Position numbers and translations under genes: made by a program. Of a stretch of 64,000 nt of DNA, positions 21,401-28,744 are shown in pieces. This DNA comes from an uncultured Vampirovibrio sp. Its GTDB lineage: Bacteria > Cyanobacteriota > Vampirovibrionia > Gastranaerophilales > Gastranaerophilaceae. The notes beneath the pieces were generated by a model, which had not been told where the DNA came from, ran no database searches, and was given only the letters and a program-made list of their open reading frames with translations. Positions within the stretch are counted from its first letter, which is position 1. The number at the start of each line of letters is the position of its first letter. Location: NCBI GenBank assembly GCA_910578465.1, contig CAJTPW010000003.1, positions 39,129 through 103,128 on the forward strand, given 5' to 3'.

Positions 21401-21651
21401 TAATTGTAACAGACCATGAGATGCCGTTTATGACAGGTTTTGAATTTATAAAACAGGTGCGGATGATGAAAGCTTATCCTATGGTTCCTGTTATTGTGCT
21501 TTCCTCCGTTTCAAAAGCGGTACTGTCAAAGCTTTATGAACATTTGAACATATCGGAGTTCATCCAAAAAGATAATTTTGAACAATCAAAATTCCTTGAA
21601 ACCGTTCATAGCTGCTTAAAGAGCGAAAAGCATTTTCCGGGGCAGATGTAA
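18481..21651 (+). CDS. Hybrid chemotaxis histidine kinase CheA-REC
   Basis: A 1056-residue kinase with Hpt domain (phospho-histidine H51 in HSLKGSARML), a long poorly conserved middle with a possible second degenerate Hpt-like helical region (about 150-420), dimerisation helices, the GHKL kinase core (NSIDHGIETPDE, DDGRGIN, LSGRGLGLDIVH), a CheW domain (about 755-900) and a C-terminal receiver (IIVDDSLTTR, LIVTDHEMPF). This layout is that of cyanobacterial and PilL/ChpA-type kinases controlling type IV pili or phototaxis. No separate CheY, CheR or CheB is in the window. Confidence 0.93.
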   Translation: MEFLQEELDEILNIFQQEGGEILQSMDKNLLILEKKPNNMDVAMQLFRDAHSLKGSARMLGFNSIQSIAHKIEDVLGLVKDEKLTPTSFITDTISSALSCVSMLIEKTIEQKSEYTSDEVNIHIQKLEQITEEFDDEHKTVKNVLDKEAIKFSEIRKQILKNLPAIEDCLTGIIFIYSKCAQENDFSQIGDMGEILTRLSNTLFEIGLKDMDEIVKSTSELLQKVVELKLVKGAQKHDDSILELNLKINELVQHFNEVCKQEDIKAKNYYENAYKLLSKEPKAFKNEEAEDTTPSDKLKEKELLELIKNISEKVPTLLENKINLAEIKSLINETISRIEDDNFKKIFVTVLRIIAMYENNNTPFDKDTIVVIKEIAETAGHIIENNFSKNSFKDSSDDIELLNQKAIIIEQMVQFSLNNKPQIQNKKSKTKIKMQQLSSNDWLVNFDTTAIKTLRVDSGRLDQLVNQIGDLIVTRIKTRELMILAKNIQSEFMEWQKNYHKVGYYMKFFDKKYLANPFGEEAMRNMQSFVGYNKQLISLHSANSERMNSLINSVDILMKQLQENNSKLYSTSAELESMVKKMRILPLSTVFGLFPRMVHNIAKDKGKEIDFQIEGADVSADKKIIEDIKIPIMHIIRNSIDHGIETPDEREKAGKDRIGKILIQAIQKESKIIINVRDDGRGINVEKIKQRAIEKELLSQEEIDSLPEEQIVNLIFYPGFSTGDTVTELSGRGLGLDIVHTKISQLNGRIDVYSELGKGTLVTMELPTTIATLRTFIIMEQDQLYALPASSIQTVLRIDPHDVFVRDGKNHYIHNGDVIQVYTLSQILELENKPRKNDKYTLVIVQSENSRLGIIIEKLIGDQEILHKKLSPPLFKVKNIAGITTLASGEMCLILNMTDILNTTISRKIPTTIIPSVKSIEREENACKKIIIVDDSLTTRTLEKNILVGSGYQVSAASEPAEALKLLESDRFDLIVTDHEMPFMTGFEFIKQVRMMKAYPMVPVIVLSSVSKAVLSKLYEHLNISEFIQKDNFEQSKFLETVHSCLKSEKHFPGQM

Positions 21652-21666
21652 AAAAGTTGGTTCAAG

Positions 21667-22269
21667 GTGGATTTAATTGAATTTAAAAAAAATTATATGA
21701 CGGATGTTTCCAAAGAGGAGCACGCAGAGACAGTCGCTTCTTTGACCCTTAAGTTTTTTAAAAAGATTTTAAATGTTTTTCCTGATTTAAAAAAATATGA
21801 CAATAATGATGATTTGCTGCTTTTAAAGTACGGTGCATATTTGCATGATATCGGGGTTATTTTTGAAAAAAAGCTTGGCAGGGGACATCATAAAATCGGG
21901 CGGGATTTAATTTTGGAGAATAAAATTTCCGGTCTTGATGAGACTTCAAATTTAATTGTTGCAAATATTGTAAGATACCACAGAAAATCTCTTCCAAACA
22001 TTCTAAAACACGAAACCTACGCTCTTTTAGGCGAAGCAGACAGAAAGAAAACGGATGTTTTTGCCTCAATTGTAAGGCTTATGGATGCTGTTGATTATAA
22101 CCACTTTAATATGGTGGATGATATGGAAATTTTATATGAAGAAACCGAAAACATTTTGACATTAACTTTAGGGGTTAATATAATGTTGAATGTCGGATAT
22201 GTAGAGGTTTTGGACAAGAAAAAGAAATTTTTTGAAAAGGTGTTCAAAACAGAGGTTTTGTTTAATTGA
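21667..22269 (+). CDS. HD-domain phosphohydrolase-like protein
   Basis: A 200-residue protein with the metal-binding HD pattern: H19 (EEHAETVASL), LHDIG near residue 62, GHHKIGRDLI and NIVRYHRK, then D in RLMDAVDY. The arrangement resembles the C-terminal HD domain attached to Ppx/GppA phosphatases and other nucleotide phosphohydrolases. The start is a GTG at 21667 close behind the CheA stop. Its stop overlaps the start of the next gene. A role in signalling nucleotide turnover beside the GGDEF and CheA genes is inference. Confidence 0.82.
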   Translation: MDLIEFKKNYMTDVSKEEHAETVASLTLKFFKKILNVFPDLKKYDNNDDLLLLKYGAYLHDIGVIFEKKLGRGHHKIGRDLILENKISGLDETSNLIVANIVRYHRKSLPNILKHETYALLGEADRKKTDVFASIVRLMDAVDYNHFNMVDDMEILYEETENILTLTLGVNIMLNVGYVEVLDKKKKFFEKVFKTEVLFN

Positions 22270-23057
22270 TTAAGCTTAAAAATATTGCCATACCTATGAT
22301 ATTTTTCTGCATAGTTTTTAATGTATATGAAGCAGGCGCATTTCCTGTGATTAATGCGGGGGTTTCGGTTGATTATATTAAAGATGTAGATGAAAATTCA
22401 ATATATAAGTCGCCTATAAATTTTGTGGATATTCCAAAAATAAACTATTCCGATCTGGGGTATTTTTTCAGGTTTAAGCCTTTAAATATGCTATCAAACG
22501 GGGAGTTGGTTTTAAAAAAATATACCGAAAAGAAAAATTTTGCTCTGAACCAAACGGTTTCAATCCCGAGTGTTTATAATATTTCGTTTGCAAAAGGCGG
22601 AGAAGCAGATTTTCAAAGTAATACCCCAAACATTGAAGAATTAATTAAAAAACATCCAAACAGGCCTGAATATATTTATGCTTATGCAATAAAGCTTCGG
22701 GATGAAAAAAAATATGATGCTGCAATATTTCAAATAGATAAAGCCTTAAATCTTGATAATGAGTACGCGCTCGGACATTTTTTAAAGGGCGATATTTTGA
22801 GGATGATGGGAAAATTTAAAGAAGCCTCAAAAGAATATTTGATAACAATAGGAATTAACCCTTATTGCACGGATGCATATTTTAACATTGCAAAAATGCT
22901 TGAAGTATTTGGCAAAAACGAGCTCGCGCTAAATTATTATGAAATGGCGTATGCGGTAAGCCCGAACGATCTTGAAATCCGCAATCAGATTTTGAAACTG
23001 AACAGGAAAATATACGGTACCGAAGGACGGTATGGCGTGAATGTTGCAATGAATTAA
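22266..23057 (+). CDS. Exported TPR-repeat protein
   Basis: A 263-residue protein begun by a TTG whose last bases overlap the previous stop (TTGA). A signal peptide (KLKNIAIPMIFFCIVFNVYEAGA) is followed by about 100 residues of no known family and then three TPR-type helical repeats (about residues 125-245: PEYIYAYAIKLRDEKKYDAAIFQIDKAL and similar), which mediate protein-protein contacts. It ends the chemosensory operon; such TPR proteins often belong to pilus or envelope assemblies, but no direct evidence is visible. Confidence 0.78.
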   Translation: MIKLKNIAIPMIFFCIVFNVYEAGAFPVINAGVSVDYIKDVDENSIYKSPINFVDIPKINYSDLGYFFRFKPLNMLSNGELVLKKYTEKKNFALNQTVSIPSVYNISFAKGGEADFQSNTPNIEELIKKHPNRPEYIYAYAIKLRDEKKYDAAIFQIDKALNLDNEYALGHFLKGDILRMMGKFKEASKEYLITIGINPYCTDAYFNIAKMLEVFGKNELALNYYEMAYAVSPNDLEIRNQILKLNRKIYGTEGRYGVNVAMN

Positions 23058-23059
23058 TT

Positions 23060-23971
23060 TCAGGCTGAAAATTTTGCTATCAGATTTTCCAATAAATTTT
23101 TAAATTTTTCTCTGTCTGATTTTGGATATAAAATTTCACAGAATGTTCCGTATCTTAAAAGCCTTTTAAAAAGCTCATCTTTGTCTTCTTTTTTATTTGA
23201 AACCATAATGTAATCTTCATATTCGCTTATGATTTCACCTTCTCTTACAGTGTACGCATTTTTTAGTCTGCCCGATATTTTAAATGTTGTTATCAGTCCA
23301 AAATCAGAAGAACTCGCAGCTGTAGGCATTCCTTTGATATCGGATATTTTATCCAAAGGAAAATTTTTATTTACATTGTTTTTGATATCATACCCGAGGA
23401 GACAGATTGAATCTTTAAAATAGTGAAATTTTAAAGGGGTTATTGTAAATTCTTTTTCAGCGCAGATGATTTTTATTTTTTGAGGTGTATCCTGTATAAA
23501 TTTTGAAATTGTTTCAATTTTCTCTCCATATCTTTTACCGATTTTTCCTGTGTTAAAATCTTCGTCAAAGGTTATTGTGCTTCTCATTTTTTTATATTCA
23601 TTGTTTTTATTTGTGAGAGAAAAAAGTTTTGATAAAAATTTTAAAAATTCACCATAGTTTTCTTTAGAATTCAGGTTTTTGCAGATTATATCAAAATGAG
23701 CAAGCGTTTCAAGTTCTGTATCATCCAGATGCACAACGGGGTATTTGATATAAAATTTGTTTCTTATTTTCTGAATATCGCAGCCTGCATATCTCAGGGT
23801 TGTAAAATATTTCGAAACAGTTTCTTTGTTTGTAAAAATACCGTCTTCTTCAAGTCTTTCCAAAATTTCATCAATACTTGACGGTTTTTCAACAAGAAGT
23901 TTTAAGATTTTAATTACTTTAAACGGTGTTGAGAGGCTTTTTGAGGACAGTTTTGCAGATTTTTTTATCAT
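23060..23971 (-). CDS. WYL-domain transcriptional regulator (second of a tandem pair)
   Basis: A 303-residue protein with an N-terminal helix-turn-helix (about residues 15-80, SIDEILERLEEDGIFTNKETVSKYFTTLRYAGCDI) and a WYL-like domain (about 160-215, ITPLKFHYFKDSICLLGYDIKNN, PLDKISDI), a ligand-sensing fold known to bind nucleotides or single-stranded DNA ends in related regulators. It follows the paralogous gene by one base. The tandem WYL arrangement recalls PafB-PafC, the DNA-damage regulator of actinobacteria, though homology of function is inference. Confidence 0.8.
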   Translation of the reverse strand: MIKKSAKLSSKSLSTPFKVIKILKLLVEKPSSIDEILERLEEDGIFTNKETVSKYFTTLRYAGCDIQKIRNKFYIKYPVVHLDDTELETLAHFDIICKNLNSKENYGEFLKFLSKLFSLTNKNNEYKKMRSTITFDEDFNTGKIGKRYGEKIETISKFIQDTPQKIKIICAEKEFTITPLKFHYFKDSICLLGYDIKNNVNKNFPLDKISDIKGMPTAASSSDFGLITTFKISGRLKNAYTVREGEIISEYEDYIMVSNKKEDKDELFKRLLRYGTFCEILYPKSDREKFKNLLENLIAKFSA

Positions 23972-23972
23972 C

Positions 23973-24908
23973 TTAAACTCCTTTGTTTTTATTATAAATT
24001 TCGTACATATTTTGGAGCATATTCAGATATTTTTCTTTAATATCTTTGTTTTTAATTGAGATTAAATCTTCACCAAAGCTAAGAAGCCGCTGTATTACCA
24101 TAAAATCATTATCGGATTTAACCTCTGTTTCAATATATGAAAAGGTTTCTTTTATGATTTTTTCTTCCAAAAGAAGATTCATTGTGTTTTTGCATTCTTT
24201 ATTTATTCTGTATGAAGTTTTCCTTGCTCCTTTCTTTTGGAGGAGCTCTTTTTCTTCTTTTTTGCTTAAAATCTTTATTATTTTTACAATGTTATCTACT
24301 CTTAAAACAGTGTTATCAGGGTATTTTTCAGATGTTCCTATAAGATGAAGTTTTGAGCCTGTGTATTTAATTTCTTTTAATTTTACGGGAATTTCTTTTT
24401 TGCCTAAATTGGGGGAATTATACAAAAGAAGCACTGTCTTTTTTCTGTTTGTAAGGGCATAAAGTTCATTTAAAATTTGAAAGTTAATATCCAAAAAATA
24501 TCTGAAATTCAAAAGTTCAAAAACTGCATTTTCATCTTCAACCGCTTTTGATATTTTTTCAAAAAGTTTATACAGTTTTATAATATAAAACGGGTCCGAA
24601 AGTTTTATTACGGCATCTTTTGTTCTTGATAAAACCCTCAGCTCCTTTTTTGTGATACCGAATTTTATCGGACTCCAATTGATTTTATATCTGTAATCTT
24701 TTCCTCTGCCAAGATTTTGAATTTCAAATCCTGCGGATTTTAAGGTATTCAAGTCGAGCCTTACGGTTTCTTTTGAAACATTGGAAACGTAAGGATTTTT
24801 TGATAATTCGTTTACCATATCCGTTTTTGTTAAAGGAGCTTTTAGAAGTAAATCCAGCAGGAATAATACCCTAAAGCCAGTAGATGAAGCTTTTTGTTTT
24901 AATTCCAT
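23973..24908 (-). CDS. WYL-like transcriptional regulator (first of a tandem pair)
   Basis: A 311-residue paralogue of the next gene: winged HTH (about residues 10-70, LTKTDMVNELSKNPYVSNVSKETVRLDLNTLKSAGF) and a diverged WYL-like part (about 165-215, KKEIPVKLKEIKYTGSKLHLIGTSEKYPDNTVLRVDNI). The ATG at 24908 is preceded by a good promoter and by a palindrome over the expected start of transcription, suggesting autoregulation. The pair probably acts as a heterodimer because their genes are tightly coupled. Confidence 0.78.
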   Translation of the reverse strand: MELKQKASSTGFRVLFLLDLLLKAPLTKTDMVNELSKNPYVSNVSKETVRLDLNTLKSAGFEIQNLGRGKDYRYKINWSPIKFGITKKELRVLSRTKDAVIKLSDPFYIIKLYKLFEKISKAVEDENAVFELLNFRYFLDINFQILNELYALTNRKKTVLLLYNSPNLGKKEIPVKLKEIKYTGSKLHLIGTSEKYPDNTVLRVDNIVKIIKILSKKEEKELLQKKGARKTSYRINKECKNTMNLLLEEKIIKETFSYIETEVKSDNDFMVIQRLLSFGEDLISIKNKDIKEKYLNMLQNMYEIYNKNKGV

Positions 24909-24918
24909 TTATTTTCTC

Positions 24919-24974
24919 AAACTAAATTCAGCGTAACTTAGTTTATTATACAATGTTAAGATGTGTAAAGTCAA
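24919..24974 (-). promoter_or_regulatory. Promoter and operator of the WYL regulator pair
   Basis: Minus-strand TTGACT (24974-24969), 18-base spacer, TATAAT (24950-24945). Immediately downstream is a perfect dyad AAACTAA (24919-24925) - 12 bases - TTAGTTT (24938-24944), covering the start of transcription. A repressor bound there would block the promoter; the encoded regulators themselves are the obvious candidates. Confidence 0.6.
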
Positions 24975-25047
24975 ACTTTATAATATTGTTACTTTTTGTT
25001 ATAATAATCTAAAAGTTTAGGTTTGATAAAAAAGGAGTATCTTTTTA

Positions 25048-26112
25048 ATGTTGTCTAAAGAGTTAAGCGATGCTGAATATGAGCAGCTTCTGGGCCAGTA
25101 TGAGTACAAGTTTCAAAAAGGCGATTTAGTTAAAGGCACGGTTTGCAGTTATGATTCCGAGGGAGCCATAGTTGATATCGGAGCAAAAACAAGCGCCATT
25201 TGTCCTGAGCGGGAAGCAAAGCTTAATCGTGAAGACAACATTGAAGATGTTCTTAAAAAAGATGAAACATACGAGTTTTTAATCATCAAAGAAGAAGATG
25301 AAGACGGACGTTTTACGGTTTCATACAAAAAAGTTGCAAGTGCTTATAACTGGAAACAGCTGGAAGAAATTAAGGCTGAAGATAAAGTTATCGAAGGAAC
25401 GGTTGTTCAAACCGTTAAAGGCGGTGTACTTGTTGAAGTTATGGGTGTGAGGGGCTTTGTTCCTTCGTCGCACTTAAGAGCAAAAGAAATTGAAAATATT
25501 GTCGGTCAGACAATTGAACTTAAGATTTTAAGCATCGATGTTTCACAAAATAACTTCATTCTTTCAAACAGAAAAGTTTATGCTGATTCAATCGAGGATA
25601 TCAAAAAAGATGTATTTGGCCAGCTTGAAGTAGGTGCTGTTGTAAAAGGCGAAGTTGTAAGAATTGCGGATTTTGGTGCATTTATTGATATCGGCGGTGT
25701 GGACGGGCTTTTACCGTTGTCTCAAATCAGCTGGAAATGGGTGGATCATCCGAATGATATTTTAAAAGTGGGTGAAAAGATAAATGTTGAAGTAATCGGT
25801 ATTGATTTTGACAAACAACGAGTTTCATTGAGCCTTAAAAACCTTGAACCCGATCCATGGATTGAAGCAAAGGGCAAAATTCAAGAAGGCGCTGTTGTTA
25901 AAGGAAAAATCACAAGAATTAAGCACTTTGGTGCATTTGTTGAAGTATACCCTTGCGTTGAAGCGCTTTTGCCGCAAAATGAACTTGTGCAGTATCAAAA
26001 TGAACACGGCACAATTTTAGATGTGGGCGATGAAATTGATACCGTAATTTTAAAGTTCAATCCTGATGATAAGAGAATATCATTGAGCACAAATTTAAAC
26101 GATGCAAAATAA
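25048..26112 (+). CDS. Ribosomal protein S1-like protein with four S1 domains
   Basis: Binds single-stranded RNA and helps mRNA loading on the 30S subunit. Four S1/OB repeats in 354 residues: about 20-95 (GDLVKGTVCSYDSEGAIVDIG), 105-170 (GTVVQTVKGGVLVEVMGVRG), 190-260 (GAVVKGEVVRIADFGAFIDIG) and 275-350 (GAVVKGKITRIKHFGAFVEV). It is shorter than the six-domain proteobacterial S1 and close to the short S1 of cyanobacteria and Gram-positives. An AAAAAAGGAG ribosome site precedes the ATG. Repeats 3 and 4 are the most canonical. Confidence 0.88.
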   Translation: MLSKELSDAEYEQLLGQYEYKFQKGDLVKGTVCSYDSEGAIVDIGAKTSAICPEREAKLNREDNIEDVLKKDETYEFLIIKEEDEDGRFTVSYKKVASAYNWKQLEEIKAEDKVIEGTVVQTVKGGVLVEVMGVRGFVPSSHLRAKEIENIVGQTIELKILSIDVSQNNFILSNRKVYADSIEDIKKDVFGQLEVGAVVKGEVVRIADFGAFIDIGGVDGLLPLSQISWKWVDHPNDILKVGEKINVEVIGIDFDKQRVSLSLKNLEPDPWIEAKGKIQEGAVVKGKITRIKHFGAFVEVYPCVEALLPQNELVQYQNEHGTILDVGDEIDTVILKFNPDDKRISLSTNLNDAK

Positions 26113-26155
26113 AGCAATATAGAAGTATACAAGGGCCTTAGGGACTAAATACGGG

Positions 26156-26182
26156 TTGAAAAAATATAAAATGGGTTATAAT
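26156..26182 (+). promoter_or_regulatory. Promoter of candidate small RNA 3
   Basis: TTGAAA (26156-26161), 15-base spacer, perfect TATAAT (26177-26182). Spacing is short but the -10 box is ideal; the transcript would start near 26189. Confidence 0.5.
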
Positions 26183-26188
26183 CTATAA

Positions 26189-26272
26189 AGGGCGAGCGGA
26201 GTGTGTTCCGCTCATTTAAAACCCTAATGCTTGAGCGCTATTATTATCAGTATGATAGAAGTAGCGCTTTTA
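26189..26272 (+). ncRNA. Candidate antisense (antitoxin-like) RNA 3
   Basis: A predicted RNA of about 85 nt with the same plan as the RNA at 11236: a 5' hairpin GAGCGGA/TCCGCTC (26194, 26207), an AU-rich middle, and a long intrinsic terminator AGCGCTA (26234-26240)/TAGCGCT (26262-26268) with extra inner pairing and a short T run. The terminator lies inside the opposing tiny ORF. It could also simply end the upstream S1 gene transcript. Confidence 0.45.
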
Positions 26273-26291
26273 CGCTAATTGTAACAAGCAT
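26247..26291 (-). CDS. Very short ORF opposite RNA 3 (possibly decayed toxin)
   Basis: AAAGGAGGG stands six bases before an ATG that encodes only MLVTISVKALLLSY, then several stops. The segment LVTISVKALL resembles LVIMIKAALW of the 29-residue peptide at 11358. It is either a minimal peptide or a toxin reading frame truncated by mutation. Confidence 0.3.
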   Translation of the reverse strand: MLVTISVKALLLSY

Positions 26292-26389
26292 TTTCTGCCC
26301 TCCTTTCTGCCTTTTGTGCTTGTTTGTCTGTGACAGCGAAGGGTGTTTCAGGTTCCTGTTATTCAATTTTCAAAATTCTAAATATAATC

Positions 26390-27610
26390 CTAAACTATAT
26401 CAATCAAAGGCAGTTTTATTAAAAATTCGGTCTTTTCTTCATCGGATGCCGTTAATTCAATTGACCCCAATTGCTCTGCCAGATATTTTTTGCACACGCT
26501 AAGGCCTATTCCAAATCCTTCTTTTCTTGTAGTGAAGCCGTCTTTAAAGATTTTTGTCTTTGTTTCTTCATCAATCGGTTCACCGTGGTTTTGAATTGAA
26601 ATTTTTGCGTTTGAATCATCTTTTGAAAGTTCTACAATGATTTCATCATTTTGAGTAAACTGGTTTGCATTTTTTATTACATTATTCAAAACGGATAAAA
26701 ACTTTCCTTCATCAATCATGACTTTTCTTTTGTCGCCTTCAATGGTAGAATTTACAAAAATAATTTTGTTATTATTCTGTTTTACAATTTCTTCAAACAT
26801 ATCAATTGAGTGCGGAATAACATCTTCAATCATCATGTCTTTTAAATTCAGGTTTTCAAACTGCTTTAATTCGTTTAATTCCATTGCAATTAAAGATATT
26901 GATTTTCTGATTAAAGAAGATGTTTTATCATCGGAGAATTTTTTCTCTAAAATTTTTGAATAAATATCTAAAACGCTGAGCTGGTTTCTTATTTCATGGC
27001 TTGTGTGGCGGATTTTATCCTTAAGTTCGCTGCAATCATCTTTAGGTTCAAAACTTAAGGCTCTGTCTTTAAAGTCATTTTCAGACACCGCTTCATTAAA
27101 GTTTTTTAAAATGTTTGCAACGCAAGAATTTAAAAGTTCGTTTTCGCGTCGTTCGGGTTTAAACGAATAAAACTTTTCGGATAAATTTTGTTTTGAATTT
27201 TCCATTAAAAGCTCAAACACCTGGTTAACGTTTTTTGAATTCAGCACAAAATAAATTTGCGAAACCTCTTTTTTAACATCATCCGAATAATCCCACATAA
27301 AAACGGCATTATATCTTGATGAAGTTAAGAGTATAAATTCAAGTTCAACCAAATCATCCTTAATTACAATATCAGGGTCTAAAAAATTGTACATTTCAAT
27401 GTTTCTTGAATATTCAAGCCTTTTGATTATGCCTTCAAGCCCTTCAGGATTTTTCAGCCTGTGAAAGACCATTGAAGGAACATTTTCATTTGCAAGAGGC
27501 TCCAAAATGCAGCGCGCGATTGAAACTATGCTTTTTTTTGAAAACAGGCTGGAATTCAGCCTGTCGTCAGATAGTATTAAATTTTTTAAACTCTTTTGAA
27601 ATTTATGCAT
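26390..27610 (-). CDS. Two-component sensor histidine kinase
   Basis: A 406-residue cytoplasmic kinase: no membrane segment. The N-terminal 200 residues are of no recognised family. The HisKA-type helix pair carries the phospho-acceptor in HTSHEIRNQLSVL, and the ATPase domain has NNVIKNANQFT (N box), a G box KEGFGIGLSVCKKYL and ends at LIKLPL. It lies 50 bases behind the response regulator on the same strand and is surely its partner. The signal is unknown; a soluble input domain suggests an intracellular cue. Confidence 0.88.
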   Translation of the reverse strand: MHKFQKSLKNLILSDDRLNSSLFSKKSIVSIARCILEPLANENVPSMVFHRLKNPEGLEGIIKRLEYSRNIEMYNFLDPDIVIKDDLVELEFILLTSSRYNAVFMWDYSDDVKKEVSQIYFVLNSKNVNQVFELLMENSKQNLSEKFYSFKPERRENELLNSCVANILKNFNEAVSENDFKDRALSFEPKDDCSELKDKIRHTSHEIRNQLSVLDIYSKILEKKFSDDKTSSLIRKSISLIAMELNELKQFENLNLKDMMIEDVIPHSIDMFEEIVKQNNNKIIFVNSTIEGDKRKVMIDEGKFLSVLNNVIKNANQFTQNDEIIVELSKDDSNAKISIQNHGEPIDEETKTKIFKDGFTTRKEGFGIGLSVCKKYLAEQLGSIELTASDEEKTEFLIKLPLIDIV

Positions 27611-27659
27611 TTAAAATCTTTCGTTTTGCCTGATATTGTTTTGCTGTCAAAAGTAAAGA

Positions 27660-28370
27660 CTATACGGCAATTTTAATATTGTTTCTGTTCATAAAGCCTT
27701 TATTGATTGCATATAAAACAGCCTGTGTTCTGTCGTTTACCTGAAGCTTTTGGAAAATATTGTTTACGTGGGTTTTAACCGTAGTTTCAGAGATAAACAA
27801 TTTTTTTGCAACCCCTTTGTATGTAACTCCCTGGGTTAAAAGGCCGAGCACTTCTTCTTCTCTGTTTGTGAGGTAGTTCAAGAGGTTTTCTTCATCGTTT
27901 TGTGCGTTTTGTTTTTCATTCTTTTCAAAGTTCTGGAAATAATCAAAGAACTTAGAACATAAAACGTTTGGAAGATAAACTTTTCCCTGTGCCACTTCAT
28001 CAAGTGCATGGATTAGCTGAGCAGACGCCATAGTTTTTAGAATATAGCCTTTAGCACCGGTTTTCATTGCTCTAAAGATTAAATCAGCATCATCATACCC
28101 TGTAAGAGCTATTACTCTTGTTTTAACATTCAATTTTTCAATTTCTGAAATTGCAGTAATGCCGTCGATATCAGGCATGTTCATATCCATCAAAACGATA
28201 TCGGGCTGATATTTTTTAATTAAAGAAAGCGCAACATTTACATTTCCTGCATTTGCAATCACTTCATAATCATTTTCAAGGTTAATTAATTCTCTTATTC
28301 CTGAAGCATGATCATAATTATCATCTACAACGATTACTCTTGCTTTTCTTTTGAACTCAGCTCTTCTCAT
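27660..28370 (-). CDS. Response regulator, NarL/FixJ family
   Basis: A 236-residue transcription factor. The receiver domain has VVDDN (14-18), phospho-acceptor D62 (IVLMDMNMP) and K at KTMAS; the C-terminal LuxR-type HTH runs LTNREEEVLGLLTQG to VKTHVNNIFQKLQVNDRTQAVLYA. It is preceded by GGAGG and by a leader with two dyads at 28417-28480. Co-transcribed with the histidine kinase downstream. Targets are not deducible. Confidence 0.93.
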   Translation of the reverse strand: MRRAEFKRKARVIVVDDNYDHASGIRELINLENDYEVIANAGNVNVALSLIKKYQPDIVLMDMNMPDIDGITAISEIEKLNVKTRVIALTGYDDADLIFRAMKTGAKGYILKTMASAQLIHALDEVAQGKVYLPNVLCSKFFDYFQNFEKNEKQNAQNDEENLLNYLTNREEEVLGLLTQGVTYKGVAKKLFISETTVKTHVNNIFQKLQVNDRTQAVLYAINKGFMNRNNIKIAV

Positions 28371-28744
28371 CTTATCCTCCGCTTTTATAATTTTTTAATA
28401 CTTTTTAATTTGAATGGTGTAATCTGTTTGGTTGATTACACTTGAATAATACCCTCTACGGTGTAGTTATTCATCAATAAAAGGGTTGAATTTAGGGCAT
28501 TTCAGGGGGATAAAATTATCTAGACCTTAAGATCTATTTTTGGCTCAAAACCTTCTTTTGGCAAACGTTTTTATCATGTCAATACAACTTATAATTTTAA
28601 TAAGAAATAATGTTGACAAGTTTGAGATAAGTTTTAAAATCGCTTATGTTAAGCAGCAAATAATAATGATATTATAATGAAAGAATATAGTTTTATTGCT
28701 AATGACATATGATTTGACTATTTTGAGTAAAGCATACTTTTATA
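28371..28744. other. Non-coding region with two dyads upstream of the response regulator
   Basis: No ORF of interest. A perfect dyad GTGTAATC (28417-28424) - 9 bases - GATTACAC (28434-28441) is followed by a nested one, TGAATAA...TTATTCA with CTAC/GTAG inside (about 28443-28476). On the minus strand they lie in the leader or promoter of the response regulator and may be its own operators. The rest is AT-rich sequence behind the helicase gene in which I see no clear terminator. Confidence 0.45.
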
